Positions 14,741-17,156 of a DNA stretch of 17,156 nt are shown one piece after another. The notes under the pieces were generated by a model. The model had not been told where the DNA came from and ran no database searches. It saw only the letters and a list, made by a program, of their open reading frames with translations. Positions within the stretch are counted from its first letter, which is position 1. Each line of letters opens with the position of its first letter. Location: positions 1-17,156 of the forward strand of contig JAACTI010000138.1 in NCBI GenBank assembly GCA_009993495.1, written 5' to 3'. This stretch comes from Deltaproteobacteria bacterium. GTDB taxonomy: Bacteria; Desulfobacterota; Desulfuromonadia; Desulfuromonadales; Geopsychrobacteraceae. A program made the translations under genes and the position numbers.

Positions 14741-15321
14741 CAGAGCAACCGCCCGGCTTGGGGCATGTCGAAGACGCTGACCAGGGGGGGATAGCTGCTG
14801 CGATCCTGCAAGGTCAGGCGCAAACGTACCAGTTTGGGTCGACCCGTGCTCCAGCTTTCACGCCAGTTTTGGCCATCATAGAATTCAAAAGTCATCGCTT
14901 CAATGCCCTGAGCCAGGCGTTCTTCACCGGCCTCAGCGCGCTGGTAGACGCTTTTTTCGGTGCGCCACAGGGTCATACGCCGGTCGGGATCCGGCCCCAG
15001 ACGATAGGTCACCACCCGCAGGCCTGGCTGTGGACTGCTGTTCGTCCAGGTCAGCAACCGAATGAAGGCTTCGCCCTGTTCATTCAGCCCACCACTGAGG
15101 ATGGTTTCACCGCCGTGAGTTGTCATCGCCAGCCCCAGCAGTTCACGATCAAGACGCGCAATCACCACCCGTCCCAGATGCAGGGCATTGCCCTGCTTTT
15201 CCACCTGCTGTTTGGCCGTGCTTGCCGCGGTAAAAACCCCATAGATGCTGGTGAGCAAAATACTCGCCAGGGCAATGGCCACCAGCACTTCCAGCAGGGT
15301 GAAGCCGGTTGAGCGCTTCAT
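14740..15321 (-). CDS. gspJ: Type II secretion system minor pseudopilin GspJ
   Basis: Minor pseudopilin of 193 residues, part of the I-J-K tip complex. A class III signal MKRSTG is cut before FTLLEVLVAIALASILLTSI, with glutamate 11 at mature position 5. The globular part contains the usual GspJ-like strands (VVTYRLGPDPDRRMTLWRTE, AMTFEFYDGQNW). It overlaps gspI by four bases (ATGA) and gspK by one base. Order and length both fit GspJ. Confidence 0.92.
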   Translation of the reverse strand: MKRSTGFTLLEVLVAIALASILLTSIYGVFTAASTAKQQVEKQGNALHLGRVVIARLDRELLGLAMTTHGGETILSGGLNEQGEAFIRLLTWTNSSPQPGLRVVTYRLGPDPDRRMTLWRTEKSVYQRAEAGEERLAQGIEAMTFEFYDGQNWRESWSTGRPKLVRLRLTLQDRSSYPPLVSVFDMPQAGRLL

Positions 15322-15695
15322 AGTTCCGCCATTTTGACAAAGGAGGTCAGGGTCACCCTTTCATTTTTGGCTTCATCCCCCCAGAGAACATCCAGATCAA
15401 CCTGCTGCACCCCGATAATCGGAGTGGGGGTATAGGTCATTTGCCAGCGGAATTCTTCATCGGGGGCGATGAATTCCCCCTGCAACTGAGTCGCATCACG
15501 ATTGATTCCCCCTTCAATCTCAGCCATACGCTGTTTGGCCAGCAGAGTCGCACGGGTCATCTGCTGCAAATGGTCATTCAGCAGAATATTGCGTTGCACC
15601 AGCCCGAGCATTGCCACCAGCACAATGCCGACGATCGCCAGGGCCACCATCACCTCCAACAGGGTAAAACCACCGGATTGCGATTGCGGCCTCAT
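15318..15695 (-). CDS. gspI: Type II secretion system minor pseudopilin GspI
   Basis: Minor pseudopilin of 125 residues, thought to nucleate the tip complex. The prepilin signal MRPQSQSGG is cut before FTLLEVMVALAIVGIVLVAM, with glutamate 14 at mature position 5. The segment LLAKQRMAEIEGG resembles the GspI family A-x-x-x-M-x-E pattern. Both neighbours overlap by four bases (ATGA), so translation is tightly coupled. The length is typical. Confidence 0.92.
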   Translation of the reverse strand: MRPQSQSGGFTLLEVMVALAIVGIVLVAMLGLVQRNILLNDHLQQMTRATLLAKQRMAEIEGGINRDATQLQGEFIAPDEEFRWQMTYTPTPIIGVQQVDLDVLWGDEAKNERVTLTSFVKMAEL

Positions 15696-16216
15696 CGAAA
15701 ATCCCTGCGCCCCGAATAAATGTCTGTCAACCCGGTCAGGGGCACCAGACGCAGGGTCAGTTCGCGCTCATTCTCGTCTTGCAGGTGAATCACCGTCTCT
15801 TCCAGCCAGCCCCCCGGCAGCAGCGCGGTCGTAACCTCGCCGCCGGTCTGCTCACCACGCCCAGGTTGATAAATATCCCTGAAGCGCACCCCCGGCTCCA
15901 GCGAACGGGGCTTGCCGATACCCTGTAACCCTTCCACCTCGCCAGCCTGGTTGATGCGGGCACTCTGGTAGCCCTGTTCTTTCAGGTCAAAAATCAGCCG
16001 GTGTTCGAGGCCGCTCATCACCGCTTCATTGTAAAGGTACTTGACCGTGCCCGCCAGCCGTCGAGCGCTGGTTTCCAGGGCATTGGCACCCAGACCGTTG
16101 AGCATGGGCAGGGTCAAGCCCGCCAGCAAGCCGAGGAGCACCACCACCAAAACCAGCTCGATGAGGGTGAATCCGGCCTGATTATTCGATGTCCCAGCTG
16201 TTGATGTCGGCATCAT
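15692..16216 (-). CDS. gspH: Type II secretion system minor pseudopilin GspH
   Basis: Minor pseudopilin of 174 residues, the base-proximal partner of the pseudopilus tip. The leader ends in NNQAG with cleavage after Gly15, followed by FTLIELVLVVVLLGLLAGLT; glutamate 20 is mature position 5. The GspH-like region LETSARRLAGTVKYLYNEAV follows. The start is one of two adjacent ATGs at 16211-16216 inside the end of gspG, giving a 35-base overlap in a different frame; no strong ribosome binding site is seen, so coupling is likely. The open frame continues further upstream through gspG, but those codons are shadow sequence of gspG. Confidence 0.9.
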   Translation of the reverse strand: MMPTSTAGTSNNQAGFTLIELVLVVVLLGLLAGLTLPMLNGLGANALETSARRLAGTVKYLYNEAVMSGLEHRLIFDLKEQGYQSARINQAGEVEGLQGIGKPRSLEPGVRFRDIYQPGRGEQTGGEVTTALLPGGWLEETVIHLQDENERELTLRLVPLTGLTDIYSGRRDFR

Positions 16217-16826
16217 CGCCGTCGCCGCCCGAGGCCCCATCGGGCCCGTATGAGATAATATCATGATCGTCGTGGATTCCCGGCGACAGATAAACATAGG
16301 GGTTCCCCCAGGGATCCATCGGGATTTTCTTGATGTAGCCCTTGTCGCGATAGTGGGCCGGGATTTTCCCGGTCGCCGGTTTTTCCACCAGCGCCTGCAA
16401 GCCCTGTTCAGTCGTCGGGAAGAAGCCGTTATCCAGCTTGAACGTCGCCAGAGCCTCCTCGAAACCACGAATCTGAATTTCAGCTTTGGTACGCCGGGCT
16501 TTTTCGGGTTCCCCCAGCAGCCGCGGCACCACAATTCCGGCCAGAATCCCCAGAATCACCACTACCACCAGAATTTCAATCAGGGTAAAACCACGTTGAT
16601 CTTTGCCTCTGCGTTGATTCCTTTGCATCGTTTCTCCTCTAGAAAATTCGTTCCCAGGTCTTTCAGCCCAGGCTCTGGCTGGCCTGGTACGCCGGGCTTT
16701 TTCGGGTTCCCCCAGCAGCCGCGGCACCACAATTCCGGCCAGAATCCCCAGAATCACCACTACCACCAGAATTTCAATCAGGGTAAAACCACGTTGATCT
16801 TTGCCTCTGCGTTGATTCCTTTGCAT
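16182..16826 (-). CDS. gspG: Major pseudopilin GspG with duplicated N-terminal segment
   Basis: Main subunit of the type II pseudopilus. The reading frame has two identical ATG starts, each with AGAGGAG five bases upstream. The inner start (16626-16628) gives a normal 148-residue GspG: leader MQRNQRRGKDQRG cut after Gly13, FTLIEILVVVVILGILAGIV with Glu18 at mature position 5, PMDPWGNPYVY, and the calcium-site end GGDGDDADINSWDIE. The outer start (16824-16826) gives 214 residues in which the first 47 residues are repeated after a 19-residue linker (RPARAWAERPGNEFSRGET) translated from the copied gspF tail and spacer. I infer that the short form is the working pseudopilin. The annotated extent here covers both. 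gspF ends 34 bases before the outer start; the end overlaps gspH. Confidence 0.9.
   Translation of the reverse strand: MQRNQRRGKDQRGFTLIEILVVVVILGILAGIVVPRLLGEPEKARRTRPARAWAERPGNEFSRGETMQRNQRRGKDQRGFTLIEILVVVVILGILAGIVVPRLLGEPEKARRTKAEIQIRGFEEALATFKLDNGFFPTTEQGLQALVEKPATGKIPAHYRDKGYIKKIPMDPWGNPYVYLSPGIHDDHDIISYGPDGASGGDGDDADINSWDIE
16487..16684. repeat. 198-bp tandem duplication, copy A (inner)
   Basis: First of two identical, directly abutting 198-base copies. It holds the first 47 codons of the functional gspG, its ribosome binding site and a non-functional copy of the last codons of gspF. The last two bases of homology (TG) extend past the unit. Confidence 0.97.
16634..16640 (-). promoter_or_regulatory. 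Ribosome binding site of the inner gspG start
   Basis: AGAGGAG on the minus strand, five bases before the ATG at 16626-16628. It supports initiation of the normal-length GspG. Confidence 0.8.
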
Positions 16827-16882
16827 CGTTTCTCCTCTAGAAAATTCGTTCCCAGGTCTTTCAGCCCAGGCTCTGGCTGGCC
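16685..16882. repeat. 198-bp tandem duplication, copy B (outer)
   Basis: Second copy, base-for-base identical to 16487-16684. It holds the true gspF end (stop at 16861-16863), the spacer and ribosome binding site, and a gspG 5' segment that runs in frame into copy A because 198 is 66 codons. Confidence 0.97.
16832..16838 (-). promoter_or_regulatory. Ribosome binding site of the outer gspG start
   Basis: Identical AGAGGAG, five bases before the ATG at 16824-16826. Being equal in strength to the inner site by sequence, it predicts that the long form is also translated. Confidence 0.8.
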
Positions 16883-17156
16883 TGAAAAATTGGGAGCAGA
16901 ATTGCCAGCACAATGAAGCCCACCGCCGTACCCATAAAGAGAATCATAATCGGCTCCAGCAGGGAAAGCATGCGGTTGATCGACAGTTCAATCTGCTGAT
17001 CACAGGTATCGGCGACCCGTCGCAGCATAGGTTCCAGCTCGCCGCTTTTTTCCCCTATGGCAATCATCTGTGTCAGCATCACCGGGAAAATAGCCGCCTT
17101 ATGCAGCGGCCCCGCCAGAGATGAGCCTTCGCGAATCTGCTGCTGGGCCGATTCAA
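16861..17156 (-). CDS. gspF: Type II secretion system inner-membrane protein GspF, C-terminal part
   Basis: Polytopic platform protein of the type II secretion apparatus; only the last 97 codons are inside the window. The visible part has the GspF/PilC C-terminal repeat: KAAIFPVMLTQMIAIGEKSG, ELEPMLRRVADTCDQQIELS, then the last membrane helix PIMILFMGTAVGFIVLAILL and the typical PIFQASQSLG end. The stop is a TGA at 16861-16863, 34 bases before the outer gspG start. The final eight codons lie in the duplicated unit, but the true stop is in the outer copy, so the GspF product is not altered by the duplication. Confidence 0.95.
   Translation of the reverse strand, partial: ESAQQQIREGSSLAGPLHKAAIFPVMLTQMIAIGEKSGELEPMLRRVADTCDQQIELSINRMLSLLEPIMILFMGTAVGFIVLAILLPIFQASQSLG

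Noticed and set aside
16217..16534. N-terminal extension of gspH to an ATG at 16534
   Set aside because: This stretch is the gspG coding region read in another frame (for example WNPK- and RRWWKNRRPG-like basic strings) and lies before the true prepilin leader.
16827..16913. Extension of gspG upstream to an ATG at 16913
   Set aside because: It runs antiframe through the conserved end of gspF, has no ribosome binding site, and the AGAGGAG-ATG at 16826 is far better.

Overview
The window is dense in genes and reads as a chromosomal segment of a Gram-negative bacterium. The dprA-smg-topA order, a type II secretion operon ending in gspN, the TrhP-type U32 protein and the gene mix suggest a Desulfuromonadia-like (Geobacter/Pelobacter/Desulfuromonas) deltaproteobacterium. 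That placement is an inference from gene content, not a tested one. Almost every gene is on the minus strand; the clear exception is the U32 gene trhP, and a small uncharacterised plus-strand reading frame at 6855-7055 is a doubtful second.

Layout, in minus-strand transcription order (high to low coordinates). (1) 17156-11051: the distal part of a type II secretion operon, gspF (3' part only), gspG, gspH, gspI, gspJ, gspK, gspL, gspM, gspN, with nearly all junctions overlapping or within a few bases. (2) 11033-8168: a sigma70-type promoter, a leader of about 159 nt with several foldable segments, a lon-family protease gene and a 75-residue unknown gene whose start overlaps the lon stop. (3) 8158-8054: an intergenic inverted-repeat element, then trpS, a poorly explained 214-bp gap and a DUF2835 gene with a terminator. 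(4) 6417-5200 on the plus strand: trhP, divergent from (5) 5049-1: a lipoprotein with C-terminal tetratricopeptide-like region, a LysM protein, dprA, smg (DUF494) and the N-terminal 477 codons of topA. No tRNA, rRNA, CRISPR array or insertion sequence was recognised. No gene-free stretch exceeds 300 bases.

The most striking feature is a perfect 198-bp direct tandem duplication (16487-16684 and 16685-16882) covering the 3' end of gspF, the gspF-gspG spacer with its ribosome binding site, and the first 47 codons of gspG. The unit is exactly 66 codons and its spacer has no stop in the gspG frame. The locus therefore has two identical in-frame starts: one for a normal 148-residue major pseudopilin, the other for a 214-residue form with two prepilin signals and two hydrophobic segments. 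It is either a very recent, potentially reversible rearrangement or an assembly error. Other points worth attention are the structured lon leader (pseudoknot-compatible pairing and a pyrimidine stretch facing the Shine-Dalgarno sequence), a run of nine G inside gspM, a terminator only 23 nt ahead of dprA, the inverted-repeat element ahead of trpS, and a heptamer-periodic repeat after trhP.
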